A DNA stretch of 64,000 nucleotides from Aurifilum marmelostoma (GCA_027559495.1 JAMXSV010000024.1:1116001-1180000); one strand, 5' to 3'; counted from the stretch's first letter, positions 46,008-58,821 are shown. Notes: a model not told the origin generated them from the sequence alone. Made by a program: numbers and translations.

Positions 46008-47741
46008 GAGCTTATTATAAATGGGCTGCCATCTATCAAGTACACGACTTATTTCACTTCTTTACATAACGAGCCAGCAGCCGCCGTCATCACATTCTCG
46101 GTCTTGTATCTGGCTCGCCCGCATGACTCTTGGGGGGGGGGGGGGGGGAAGGCAGCGCCAATCTTGCCAACCCAACAACAACATAGTTCAGCAATCTGGG
46201 CGAGCACGATAGCACCCTTCCGACCTTGATGCCATTTATTTGACGCAGCTGGCTATTTGCCTTTACATTCAACCCACCAACAATTTTCCCCATATATTTG
46301 ACCCACCTTTTTTAAAGACATGTACATACACCCGTCAATTATCTGTACGAGGTGCATAGTGTTTAGTGTGTTATATGGTGGGATCCGTCAGCATTTTTCT
46401 GGGACATTCACCATGTTCTTCGATTCGGCTTTCTTTCGGTTTTCCACCTCTTTCCCTTTCTTTTGCTTCTATATCTTGGAGGGGGTTGGATGTGTGTGGA
46501 CACCTGATATTATACCCACCCGTCGATCGGTCGGAATGTTTTTCTTTTACCCCTCGGGGGGCGATGAGGCGTGGGACAAATCGAGAGGAAGAGTATTTTG
46601 AGATCCTCTTTCGCTCGGGGGATGATTCGGCTTGGTGTTCCATGATACCTTGATTCGATTCGATGCCGGAGGCTCAGTGGTGGAACCCGCGGACGATCGT
46701 ACGGTAGACATGCATTGATGAGTTAGGTTTTCTCCGGAATGTATATGAAGTCTTTTGAGATCTTTTTCTTCCACAAGAGTTTGGCAGCTCTTGCTGCTGG
46801 AGATGTCTGCACCGGGCCTCGCTCTATTGATTGTGCGTCGCTTTTCTCTCCATGCTGCCTATGACTGTACACGGCGCGCAGCCTCAAAGACGCCTTGGAA
46901 GTTGTGACAAGCCTTTTGGCGATTGTCGCTTATTGTTCCACGAAGTCCGGCACAGAGATCACAAGCAGGCCCGAGAGGGTGCAGGGCTTGAATCAGGCGG
47001 ACGGTATTGACACGAGCCGGGGGGGTTGATCACTAGGAGATCCCTAGATGAAAAGATGAGACAGCGGTGCTGTTCCGCATCTTGTTCTCGTGGAGGTGCC
47101 CGGGTCGGCTCGCTTGCAGAGAAATGAGAGGTGTGTGAGCACGGCCGCAGTCAATAATGTGAACGTGCTCAAGCTTCAGTTCTACTGAGCCACCTTTCCT
47201 CGGCACGGGCTATTATTATTCGGTCAGACATCTTGTTGCGAAAATGGCCCTATTTGACGGGGAGGGGTCTTTTCTTTTATTTTTTTTCTTTCCTGTATGT
47301 TCAGTGAAGGGTTCAAATGTCTTGTGTATATGAGAAGGAGCTCTCCTGTTCACTCTGGGCAACTCCTTCTCTCTTCTCCTCTTGCTTGTTGCTATTCGGA
47401 GTTAGGGCCCGGCAATGTTTGTCATCTCATTGGTCACACCTTCAGTGACCTTACTTAAGATTTATTTACCTGTCACCAGTAAGCAGTGGCCCCCTTGCGT
47501 TAGAGGTCCTTTCTTTGTGCCTGTAGCCGCCCCTGGGCCCTCCCTTGTTTAGCTACCTAACCAAACCCACTCGACGGCGGCAACAAGCAAAGCTGCACAG
47601 CAGCGACAACACACAAGCTGCACTTTCGCTCCTTTCATGTCCTTTCGTTGTCGACTTCTTCCCTCCTCCTGCTCGTCCTTCTCTTCTTCTCTACAACTCA
47701 GCAGATGCGTACATCAGATATATAACTGCACGCGTGTCATT
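46008..47741. other. Intergenic region SUN gene to Clr2-like gene
   Basis: About 1.7 kb between plus-strand genes. It holds the longest homopolymer in the window, G17 at 46132-46148, and T-rich patches (47270-47295). The open frames are short and unrecognised. A possible upstream in-frame ATG of the next gene lies at 47637. Confidence 0.45.
46132..46148. repeat. G17 homopolymer
   Basis: Seventeen consecutive G residues about 125 bp after the SUN-family stop codon, probably in its 3' UTR. Confidence 0.9.
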
Positions 47742-49823
47742 ATGACCACCTTCTTTCCGGGTACCGGTGGGACGGCCCAGCTCGGAGCTAGGCTGATCCA
47801 CGTTGGCCGCTCTGACGGCCGATTCTGGACGACACAGGAGATCAACTCGTGGCCCAAGAGCCTGGGTTCGGTCGCTCAGGTCGGAGAACCCATAGCCGAG
47901 GACATGAGGCTCATTAAAGACGACATGACATTCTTGAGGATGGCGCAGTGGAAGCTGGCTCTGGGCACCGGATTGCAAGAGCAGCTCGGCTGGCCACACG
48001 GTAGACCAACCCCCCTCCCGCCCCCACCTCACCCCTCACCTCGTCGCGTCGTCTGCGCTCCGGGCTGACCAGATCTTCTGCAGGTATCCAGTATCAGGCC
48101 CTGTTTCCTGAAGGCTTCTGCTTGAGATGGCGCGATCCTGGAGGTGAGTCAGGAGGCCGTAAAGCTAACACCAAGTATTTACCATCATATCTCATCGCGG
48201 CGGGCTGAGATATCATAAAACAGGACTCAACAATGAGGTATGCATGTACGGCTATCCTCAGGGATTCACGGACGAATTTGTGTATAGATCCCCGGACGAG
48301 TTCCTGCCGCATCTTATGTTTCTCCTGGGTGACGCCGAAGACCACAAGCAATGCCTCTGCAAGCCATGCCATCGGGCAACAGGCAGACACCTACCCAAGA
48401 CGTTCATCGAAAAGATGGACGAACAGGCTGCTGTGCTGGAGAGCATCAAACTGGTCTCGACAGGCACTGAGTCCAAGCCTCCGGCAAAAAAGGTTACAAA
48501 GCCTACCCCCGCATCCAAGAAGAAGGCTTTGGTCACGGTCCCGGGGACAGCCAATTCGAAGGCAGCTAAGGATCTTGCCACGGCCGCTACCAAACCAACG
48601 AAAAAGACTGCCACTGCCAAAGCATCGCCAGCTCCAGCACCAGCTGAACCTGAAGACCCTACTGCTACTCTTCCTGCTTTGCAGGTCTTCCCGTCTACTA
48701 CACTTTCAACCCGCCAACCGGTAGGGAATGACGAGCCCACCTTGTTTCGGCAAGGCGAGATGGTTTGGTACCAGCAAAAACCGGCGTGGAGGATCGGCGT
48801 CATCCGCAGGGTGCCCGTGGGCGAGGAAGTCACATACACCATCTTGCCGCTCGGGATCTCGCATCTCAATCTTCCAGATGTGCAGAAGGAGGCGGATCAG
48901 ATGCGCCCATTCCTCACTTTCAGCGTGCCAGGCATGGCGTTCCCCGGTTTCCAAGACAGGGTCTTCGCCGAAATTAACTGGAAGGCCATCCTGGACGACC
49001 CTGCCTTTGCAGAGCGCACCGAGTTGATAGGACTCGAGGCGTCCAAGCTAGCAGCTATAGAGGTCGACGGCTCCTGGTCAACCTTCAACCCCCTGACTGC
49101 AGGGCCAGTACTGCCCAAGAACCAGACGATCTACGGTGGCGTCTTTCTGGGCGCCGAGATGATACGTGTAGGCGATGCTATCCGGCTAAAGGATAAGGCC
49201 CGCGGCACGCTGCTCGAGGTCACGGAAATCTCGGTCACCTCCGAAACTACAGTGCCCAACCCAGCCGACCCGCCCGATACACCATCCAAGACAAAGTTTT
49301 CGCTCGAGTTCCGAGGCGTCGAGTACGAGGCCGCCCTCGTTGCGGATCATGGGCGTGTCGGTGGCCAGCCCGAAGGCGCTATCTTCCTCAAGGACGCAGC
49401 TTTTCGAACCGCCGCTGCTAAAGCCACCGGTGCGAAGCAGAAGTGCGTGTGGACGGTATGTATTCTTTCCCCCTCAATCACCATCATCTCCTTTCGCGCA
49501 CTGTCCCTCAGCTTCACTCTACGTGCGTGGACTAAAACGAACTCCCCCAGGTGAAATCATGGGATACGACCTGGTTGGAGAGTGATGTGGGCGGTCGAGC
49601 CTACGTGACGGACGAGCTCCTGAGCGTCGCACAGGGCGCAGAGGCCGTGGAGAGCGCCAAGAAGACAGGTCAGTTCCAGGAGGCCACGTCGTACCTCAAC
49701 AACCGGATGCAGAGCGCAAACGCCCCCAGCTTTGGCAGGAGGCCGAACAGGCGCGCTACCTTGGGCGGCGCGGTTTCGGCTGCGCAGCCCTTGATCTTTG
49801 GGCCCAGTGTATACGAGCCCTAA
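47742..49823 (+). CDS. Clr2-like transcription-silencing protein
   Basis: Four exons: 47742-48000, 48084-48143, 48224-49455 and 49551-49823, with introns of 83, 80 and 95 nt. The product is 607 aa. In fission yeast Clr2 is a subunit of the SHREC deacetylase-remodeller complex that silences heterochromatin. The spliced N-terminus reads through LGWPHGIQYQALFPEGFCLR and continues MYGYPQGFTDEFVYRSPDEF, with a Cys cluster CLCKPC, the pattern of the Clr2 N-terminal domain. A Lys/Pro/Ala-rich linker (about 175-240) separates it from the C-terminal BAH-like Clr2 domain (GEMVWYQQKPAWRIGVIRR, GVFLGAEMIRVGDAIRLK, GRVGGQPEGAIFL). An in-frame ATG at 47637 would add 35 residues; the start at 47742 is preferred because the upstream part is low-complexity Ser/Cys. 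Function in filamentous fungi is inferred. Confidence 0.82.
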
Positions 49824-51452
49824 GAGTCTTTTTGCTGTCTTGAGCCTCAACTCCGGGCTATGCTTTTGTACCTGGCGCCAACGGTGGACTATCGGAAGGG
49901 ACTGCACGGAAAATGTGAGCTGGGCATTGGTATGGGGATAGGTATGGACAATGAACAAACTGGGATGAGTCTCTCCAAGTATAATATAACTACTCGCATG
50001 GCACCTGTCAATAATCAAAACAATAACCACTATTTGTACTTGGCCACCCTACCAGTCGTATGATCAAGCTAGGGTAGAAAGGGATTTATGTACCATCTAG
50101 TCCTAGTCAGCGAGGGTGTCTGCTGTGGCTCTTGGGTTCTGCACACATGCCCCTGTGGATTGTACCATACTTTCTTCCTTGTTCTTCCACTTCTTGGTGG
50201 GCAGGGATTGCATGACCGCTTGTGTTGCTGCTTGTGAGAGGTGGAGGAGGTGGTGGCTGAGATGGCACACGAGACCAAAACCTGGTCAGCAAGTAAGTAG
50301 AAGTATCCAAACAAAGTGACGTAAGTTCGGAGGAGACAGCATCACAACACCTGATGATGCTGTACTACATACTGTATGTAGAGTATCCCGAGAAGCGCAC
50401 ATCAGCAGCTACACCACTCTCGGGAATACATACACATCCAACAGAGGTGGCGAAGCAAGGGAGAGATCCCCCCACCTCAATAAAGGCAGTGAATGGGAAA
50501 GAAAGATTGGTGATCAACGTTCAGGAGGTTGGGTTACATTATAGCCAAGTGGCGTGTATTGGGCCTCCCAAACAGGTAAGTAACTCGTGGGTAATTACTA
50601 AGTACTTGGATGTGTGATAGAGCAAGTAGGTCGTGTTTGTGGGCCAGGCCAGGCTGTGAGCAGATGGGCACGTGGCGGGAAAAGGGAACTCGGGGGAGGC
50701 GAATCGATTCTTTCCAAGAATAGAAGGGGGGGGGGGTGGGAGGCTGACTGATCGACGCGAGAGAGATGGGGGGAGTTCACACTTTGGGAGGCCAAGTTTT
50801 CTCCTTGGCTTGTGGAGGATATTCGTGAGTCAGGCCCTTTGACAGCATGGTTTGGAAGAAGAGACAACTAGGTGGAGGACATAGGATACGAGCAGGACAG
50901 GAAGATACAACACTTTGCGGCCCAAGTCAAGTCATACTTGTTTGAAAATAGCTGACTACAACCTGCCCGCTTGTGGACCATCGCTGAATTGATAAATACA
51001 AAATACTGAACTGGCCGGACTGAAGGGTATATGCAAAACTGGAAAATGAGAAAAAACCCCCAAAAAAAGAAAGTATCCGGACCTCCCCGATAAACAGGAA
51101 CTCGCTTTTTCCCCAGTGCCGCCGTGTTCTCGTGATCCTTGGCCTAGGTAGATAAGACGCCTCTCTTGTTACTTTGCTTGCCCATTGTCTGGCATTTTTC
51201 CGTGCAACATTACATGTGATTTCAGAAGACCCAGATTGGCTAAGAGCATTGCTCTCATGACTTGAGCCTGATACGCTGTCGTGTCAAGATTGAGGGGAGC
51301 CGGGCTCGTCTGTTTCGAACTTGGCGTTTGCTCCTGTTGTAAAGTCGTGGAGGAGTACGGGGACCCGCCGTGGTGGAACATGTAGACTCGTTCATAATGG
51401 TCCGTAGAATGACAGCCCTCCTGCGTCGTTGGCGGACATAAAGTCTTCTAGC
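49824..51452. other. Convergent intergenic region
   Basis: About 1.6 kb between the Clr2-like and Cys-module genes. It contains a G11 run (50726-50736) and A-rich patches (51040-51070). No gene recognised. Confidence 0.5.
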
Positions 51453-52709
51453 CTAGGGAAGACTCAGAGCCTCCAACTTGGCCTGAACCCTTCGCACCAC
51501 CTCATCGTCCAGCTCCGGCTCAACCTTCTGTGGCATCAGCCTGTCGCAGTTGTCGCACTTCTCGTGGGAGCACGCCGCGCATGGACTTCCGTTCTCCACG
51601 CCGGGCTCAAACTTATTACGGCACACGTGGCACCTATAGTGTGGGGTGGACTTCGCGCCGAACTCGTCGCCTGGATAGCCGTAAGGATACTTGTTCTTCT
51701 TGGGGCTGCATTAATCCGTGTCAGTGTTCAGGACTATGTAGAAAAACAAAAGGGGATGAGGACGAAAGAAAAGGTCCGACTTACGGGTCTCGAGGGCAGT
51801 CAGTACAACGCACATGATCGCACTTGGGGCACTGGCGTGAGCTGCCATGGAACAGGACCTCGGCGCCATTGTCATCCTGGCATTGGCAGCACATTCTCCT
51901 GACTCTCTGTCGGACTTTTCGGTGGACCAACTCCTGCTGTCCACTCGGCGGAGGGCGCCTCAAGACAATCGTCTTTTTCGTGTCGGCGTCCCAATCCGGC
52001 GCAATCATGGCATTGGTCTCCCGGGTTTTCACGATATCGGCCTTCTTCTCCCGGCTGGCCACCTTCTCGTCCTCGGTTCGCTTCGGCGGGTAACGTGTGC
52101 ACTGGTGGCAGAAGTTGTGGTTGCATTTTCCGCAAAGCCCTTTTGCCCCGACGTCACTTCCACATTGATGGCACTGGCGGTGGACGCGCATGCGGACCGG
52201 CCTGTTAATACGCAGGACGTGTCCTTCCATGTGATACCAAGCATTGGGGTCCACCTCAAGACCACAACGTTCTGAAAACTGCTGCATACGGTCGCCATAA
52301 ATCTTCACTCGAGGTACTTTCTCTCCGGGGAACTTCGAGAGTGGCTTGTCCGCATGAAGAGACGTGGTCTCCTTGGTTGGTTGTTGTAATTGTCTATATG
52401 CAATGTGTCAGTCTTGAATGTCTCAACGCGACGAAAAGAGAAGAGCTACTAAGGATGATCAACGTAGTTACGACGGGGGGGGGGGGGCCAAACGTACCTG
52501 GTTGTTGCCGGTGCGTCTGGGTCTGTCGCAGGGACAGCTGCTGCAGGTGAAGGGGCGGCATGAGGACCCTCAGTCGTGGGACCTGTGGAATGTCGTCTAG
52601 AGGTGTCGGTCCTTTTCAGGACGGTTCTCATTCTAGACAAAAGTCTTCTTCCAACTCCCCGGCCCTTATCCTCCCGGCCATCGGCTGGTGCTTCTACTCT
52701 AGAAGTCAT
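51453..52709 (-). CDS. Uncharacterised protein with three Cys-rich zinc-binding-like modules
   Basis: Three exons: 52709-52498, 52393-51785 and 51705-51453, with introns of 104 nt (GTACGT...ATATAG) and 79 nt (GTAAGT...ATGCAG). The product is 357 aa. I do not know its function. The N-terminal 80 residues are basic and low-complexity (GRRLLSRMRTVLKR). A conserved-looking VPRVKIYGDRMQQFSERCGL follows. Three repeats of a C-x2-C-x(9-18)-C-x2-C-x4-C-x2-C pattern come next: CHQC...CGKCNHNFCHQC, CCQC...CPKCDHVRCTDC, and CHVC...CAACSHEKCDNC, so 18 cysteines in three probable zinc ribbons. The third is recovered only by splicing exon 3 (PKKNKYPYGYPGDEFG). Intron 1 contains a C12 run on the coding strand. 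It could bind nucleic acid or protein. Confidence 0.82.
52476..52487. repeat. G12 homopolymer inside an intron
   Basis: Twelve G on the plus strand, i.e. C12 in the transcript of the Cys-module gene, starting ten bases downstream of the 5' end of its first intron. Confidence 0.9.
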
Positions 52710-55700
52710 GTTTGATATGAAGTTGTCGTGTGGTAGCCGTGTGGTACGATGTGGTAGCAGTGGTTGAAGAGGTAGTGTATCCGTGTCACAAAGGATTCGT
52801 CTAGAGCTGGTAGATGAGTATTATACCATGATCAAAGTCCTCAGTGGCATATGGGTAGAGGTTCAAGGGGTTGATCCGTTCCAGAAGAGCCCCGGGCGCG
52901 GGGGGGGGGGTTTAGAATTTCGAGAAGGGCGAGGGTGGTGGCGTAAGTTCGGGTTCAGATAATAGACAAGCGAGGACTGCAAGTAAGAGATGATGCTGTC
53001 GGCAGCGCGGTGGGATCCAGAGTCCAACGTCTTATCAGATGTTATGCCTTGTTTCCCAGAGACACATAACCCAGCATCTCCTCCGTCCACACAGCCTGAC
53101 CAAAGATGCTCTCAGCTCGTATCGACTTAATCTGCAGATGGAGGGCAGGGTCGTCGTGTCTATGGTAGGTATGCTGGACGACAAGGCGCAGATAGAAAGT
53201 AAATTTCAATACGACTCTTGGAAGGATGTCGAAAACTTTACTCTGCTTTGTTTTAGAGACGACGATGAGCGAGGCAAACAAGGCAAATGGATAATCAGGA
53301 TAGTTAAGGTTTAATAGGGTCGGGCGGCGGCGCCTTCAGAGGGGGGGCGGATCGTCCATAAGAAAAAGGAAGACAGGTTGGGGTGTGGATTGAGCCGGGT
53401 TGTGTCGAATGAGGAGGGGAAGAGGGATCCATGAACCGAGCATTCGGGTCCATGTTAGCTTGACAGCCCCAGTCTGCAGACAGACAGGTATCCACTGGCC
53501 CCTTCCCTAATGCGAGGGTCCGTGCAGGAGGGGGGGAGTGGCCAGAACCGTGCTAACAGGGCAGTAGCAGCCAGCACACACCCTCGTCCGGAAGCGCGGC
53601 GTCAGAATAGGAGGCTTGGGGCTTTTGCATGGTCTAATCGCTTGGTACGCCCTCACGCCGTCTGGCCGTCTATCTACTATCGTGTGCTGGGGAGCAGGGC
53701 AGCAGGGCACCGGGCTTCCTGGATGGCTGGCAGCTGCTCCGCCTAGACGTCTTTGGGATTGGTGAGGAAGTTTCTGGTGGGCCACACACACCTTGTCCGC
53801 TTTCACACACTTTTCTTCGTGTGCTGTGCGAGTACGACTGACAAGGGAAAGAGAGACACATGTCAGGAAGCAGGTTCCGAACCAAGAGCTCACGACGGAC
53901 CCGAACGGACTGGCCAGACCAAAAGATCAGGCGACACGGTGTCATCGGAATTCAAGCTGAGTCGATCTTGACGTCAAGCCCGCCCAAAACGTTCCGACAG
54001 TCGGGTCTCATCGTCTTTCCATACCTCGCAGGAGGAAAGAAGGGGGAAGAAAAAAAACCACCAAAAAACCAAGAGGCACGCAAGGAGGAGGGGGTGGTTG
54101 GGATGATGGATCGATGGATCGATGGCAGGCAATGGCTGAGTCTCTTCTGCAGCTGCTTACCTGCATTTAGGAACCCGAGGGACGGGTACTCGTCAGCATC
54201 ACGCCAGGGATGCAGCAAGCCCAGGGGGACAAGCAATCAGAGGGAAGAGGGAACCCTGCTAGACCAGACAAATGGGAAGGTGTGTGGAGGTGTCCTGAAA
54301 GGCCGTGGACAGAGAGACTGTTGCTGAAAACATGGATCGAAGAGACCCGTGCAGATCGAGAATCCCAGACCCCTCCTGCCCTCTTTCGCCCCTGTCACTT
54401 TTGTCGTGTGTGTTGGCCACCCAGAAAACCGCCCCTCCCCCTGTTGTGGAGCCAACGAGGCACACACAGAAAGCAGAAGAAGAACCCCACGAGCTGCCCC
54501 GTCCCAGCGCTGTGGGTAGGATGCAGTCAACATACGCACGGGCTCGCGGTACTATGGAAGATCAAGTTGCCTAGCAGCCCTAGGCACTAGGTTGCGCGTC
54601 TGAGGCCCACTGAATGGGAAACTGAAAGGGGAACAAGGGCGACGCTGATCTTTTTTGGCTGTCCCGGCAAATGAAAGCACGCCCTGCTGCTCGTCGCTGC
54701 TCGTCGGATGGCTTTCATCATTTCAGCAAATCCCAGCTGGCCTCTTGTTTCGAATCTCGAAGAAGGGCAACCCGTCAGCACTCTGATTCTAGTATCGTAT
54801 TCAAATACGGCTCCGAGATGGCACTACCGACTAAGTGTGCTCACCCACCCTCTTCTTGACCTCGGCCTGCCGACGGCATGGTCCTGGTCTTGCTCTACCG
54901 GAGAGGATCTTCCATCTCGACGCCTCTTGGCTGCGTGCACTCAAGCTAGCAATGTCGCACAACAGCGTTTCGCATCACGGGAATCCCGCCGGGTCGGAAC
55001 ATGAGTCTATCCTGTACCACACAATACTACCATACTTACCACCAAAGGATGTAGGAGATTGACACCGCCGCAGCCTGAACGAACGAGGCAATCGAGCACG
55101 AATGATATGGCAAAGAGATCCTTCTAGGCTCTTGCGATCAGGGGTCTGGCCCAGCGGCTCTGTATCCAATTGGGGGCTTAGGTACAGCGACTGCGCGGTA
55201 CTTTTAAGAGAAATCCTGTCTGCCAACTTCAGATTGACCGAGGCACACAAGTCCTCACAGAGGCGCGAAAGGGTCCCGAGTAACGTTGCGCAGAAAGAGC
55301 ACCTCCCTGCCGCACCCTGGACACAGCTAGTACGATTTGCCTTTTCCTTTTCATTTCCCCCTCCTCATCGTACCAGGCAATGAGTTTGTCTATAATTTCG
55401 CACACATGGCGCCTGCGTCTTGTTAGTACTCCAATTTGAGGTGACGAATGTCTCTCCTGCTTAAATCGAATTGTATTGCACGATTTGCATGACTTATGCC
55501 TACCAACCCGGAACAGCGGACACATGGGCCGGGATGGGCCCTTGGAAGAATGCACAGGCCCGCCAGTGGAGACGACTGCCTTCGTAGAGGAATTGTCTGG
55601 GGCCCGCCTGCTGGAGGGATACTTCAGTACATACCATGAATCTTATTCCCCGATGGGTCTTGAAGGCTTTTATCACGGCAGGCTCGCGTACAGGGCACGG

Positions 55701-58700
55701 CGGCTGGGACTTCGAGACCGCTGTTATAGAAACGGGGGGGGGGGAGACTGCAGGTGATGCTCTCGAGGATGAGGTGCTGTGGGCCGCAGACAACCCACTC
55801 ATTGCATGGAGCGGCCGAAAGTTCGTTGTGAGGGCTGCATATAGATGGCGCCTCGACGCCAACCAGCATGCGTTAAAGTTCTCCACACACAAACCATGTT
55901 GTCCCGGACCAGTCTCCTGGACCCGATGTGTGTGCTGAAGAATGTTTTTGAACAGCGGCGCCCCGTTCACTTCGGTCAGGATGGAGACGAAATCCATACT
56001 TGGGCACCCAGCCCACGGATAAGCGGATGCGAGCAAACCACCACAAATCACTGCAAAAACCACAGAAGAGGAAACTCTCGGCCGGTGTGACTGCAGAGAC
56101 ACACAAAACTATCCTTCAATGTGGAAAAGTTGATTACACCGTAATGACACCGCGGTTATCGGAAGGCAGGCCTGATGATAATACTCGTTGGACCTTGCCT
56201 GTGAACCGCTACGCCGCTCATGAGTTGATCAGGCGGTTCTGGCCCAACTCTCCGAACTCCCATGGAACCTTGTGGGAGAGGGGGGACGCGAGGAGGAGGC
56301 ACGACGCGATGGAACGCTACGGGGGGGGCTTGATACAGTAACAGTCGGCATGCAATGCATCCATTACTCGCGGGTAGTTCATGAGGCCCTATCAGATTGG
56401 CCCCGAGACCTGCAGCTCGAGTCGTGTGAAAGCACAATGGCGTCACTCTGCCTCAAGGGCCTGACTGTTTGGGGGCGGTCGCCAGACACTCGGGGCACAC
56501 ATTATTGAAACACCAACCAGGGGGTTCGGGGTGAGACCCTCGCAACCTCGCTCTCGTGGAGACTGGACCCTGGAGATGTAGTAAAGTTCTTGGTGTGGTG
56601 GATTCTGATAGCCTCAGTTTTTTTCTTCCCTGTTTTCTCTTCAACGGCCTGACTTTTTTACACTCGCAGACCGCGCTACTCAATATATGTATGCCCAGGA
56701 AGAACAGATTCCCGCGGGCTACCGACGAACAAGGCCGTTCGGAGCCGAATGCCTGTGTACAAGCATATGCAGGCAAGCCACTCTGGAGGCGTTTCTCAAG
56801 CCCGACTTCATATCTGACACCGACTCTCTGTTCAGCTGGCCATACCGCCATTCCGGTACTGCCATTCACACTATAGTACATAGTACGTCCATTGGACAAT
56901 TATGTACCTTGTAGGCTCATGCCATCGTGGAGCCACAGGGATGGGGGCGATCCTGCTTTCTAGATCGGTGGAAGCCACGTCGACACACGACCCGAGGGGA
57001 GGGGTCGGCTGTCTATTGGCTGTCGGCCGAAGGACCCTGCTGTCGGCTCCGTTTGCTGACAAGATTCCGCGGGGCCAAATGAACAATGAGTTGACACATT
57101 CTTATTCCTCAACACGAACGCCTGGACAGACTACACCGTTTCGGCCTTGAAAGTTCTCCAGTCTATGGGCGGGCGTTTCAGCTGCTGCCAATATACACAC
57201 CAACTCTCCGCGTGCTAGAGGATTCCACATAGGTGGTCGAACTCGTAGGAGCGGGTCTATCTCAAGGATAATTGCTTGTCCTTTGGCGGCGTGTCGTCTG
57301 CGCAGCATCTAGTACTTCCCTACTGGCCTAAACCCAGCTGAGACGAGCTACGCAACACAGTCATGGCCAGGAGGAGCTGCTTCAAATTCGTCTTTCTCTA
57401 CCAGAGAAAGCTTAGAAAGGCTTGGGTTCAGAGCCGACTAGTCGTGTATCCATAGTGCCATCGCCCGACAGCGGCTCGCAGTCATAGCATCCCCTCTCGA
57501 TGGAAGTTTTGCTGGCATGTCTTTCCCTCTCTGCCCGTCTCTCTATACGTGCTCCCAAGCGATGAGTCAAGCGGTTGCCTGCACAATGTTAGACTGAACG
57601 GGAGAACATTCATTTTCATCGGCAGCCCGTGTGCTGAAGCGTGCCAGCTTGTGGAGATGCGCTCGTTTGTCTCGTGGGTCCGGCCGGCTCCTTGGCATGA
57701 CTGCTAGACTTAGGGTTCGTGTTGTGTTCCCCGACGGACGTTCTGTGAGCGGAAACCGAAACATTTCGGTGGTGAGAGCCTTTAGAACGTAGTCAATTCG
57801 TAAGAAATCTGGAGACTGATGAGAGGTCCTGGGTGCTGGCTGAAGGGAGACCAGCTGAGCTCGTGGTCTCCCGGAAGTAGCGTCATCCGAGAAGCACATC
57901 CTTCTTCTGACTAGAATGCATGTTCTTGTCTTCCTCTACCTCCCGCCTGACAGGACGCACGTGCATTCTCCAAGGATAGAAGCCGGAGCTGGTGTTTGCG
58001 AGTCAGCTCAGGTCTGCTTAGGCATCGGTAGCGAGAAAGCTGTGGATAATTTCTTCACCGATTATTCCGTTGGCTTTCGGAACCTTAGAATGCGTGAACG
58101 GGCCTGGAATATTTCGGGGGCTTTTGAGGCAGGGAAGGAAAGCAACATGAAGAACAATGAGACGATAGAAAGAAGGCTGTTGCTCAGGCAAGTGTGGATC
58201 AATTGGAAATGGTCTGCTCGAGATAATCTTTTTTTCGAACCAAGCACCACGCCTTTCATTGAATCTCTGCTTGGACATTCATTCTCTGGCGAATTGAACA
58301 GTTTTTTCTCTGGCAGAGAGCTCAGGTTGGCAGACCACTGACTGTGCACATAACGGTCCATTTATATATTTATTATTAGCTCACAATGATATCTTGGTTC
58401 TGTCAGAGCCCTGCTCTTTGGTGTAGTAAACGTTATATCTCTTCAAAAAGTCGACTATGAAATACGTCTTCAATCACCTCAGCCGTGTTGGGCAGGTTTT
58501 AAGGTTACGTAAGCTACCGGCAATGTTGCGGCTGGCGGAGTCGCTTACTCTCCCGCTGCGTATGGAAATCTTTCTCCCCTCTTAACGCCCAGGCTGCCGC
58601 AGAACTCACTGTAGTATCAACAACGTCATTCATAATCCTTTTTTTTCCCCCTCCTTCCTCGTAAGGTTCAATCCATCAGCAACGAGACAGCAGCTACCGG

Positions 58701-58821
58701 AATCACCGGAACCACCGCAATCACCTCTTTCCCTCGAGCATTTTCGCCCCACGTCTCGGTTGTGCAAAATATTCGTGCACAGTCCGAACTGATACATCCC
58801 CCACCTCGTCCCAGCACTTCC
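52710..58821. other. 6.1-kb gene-poor region
   Basis: The longest stretch without a supported gene. It holds G-rich runs (G11 at 52900-52910, G10 at 55735-55744) and a doubled GATGGATC at about 54111-54126. Many open frames of 60-200 codons are present on both strands, none with a recognisable domain. The longest (56102-55500, minus) begins at GTG, not ATG. A 141-codon frame with a true ATG (57916-58341, plus) is unrecognised. No tRNA, rRNA, LTR or transposase fragment was seen. The last few hundred bases must hold the F-box gene promoter. Confidence 0.5.

Noticed and set aside
55500..56102. 200-codon minus-strand frame whose first residues look like a signal peptide
   Set aside because: It begins at GTG; the first ATG lies after the hydrophobic stretch, and no splice acceptor or family match supports an upstream exon.
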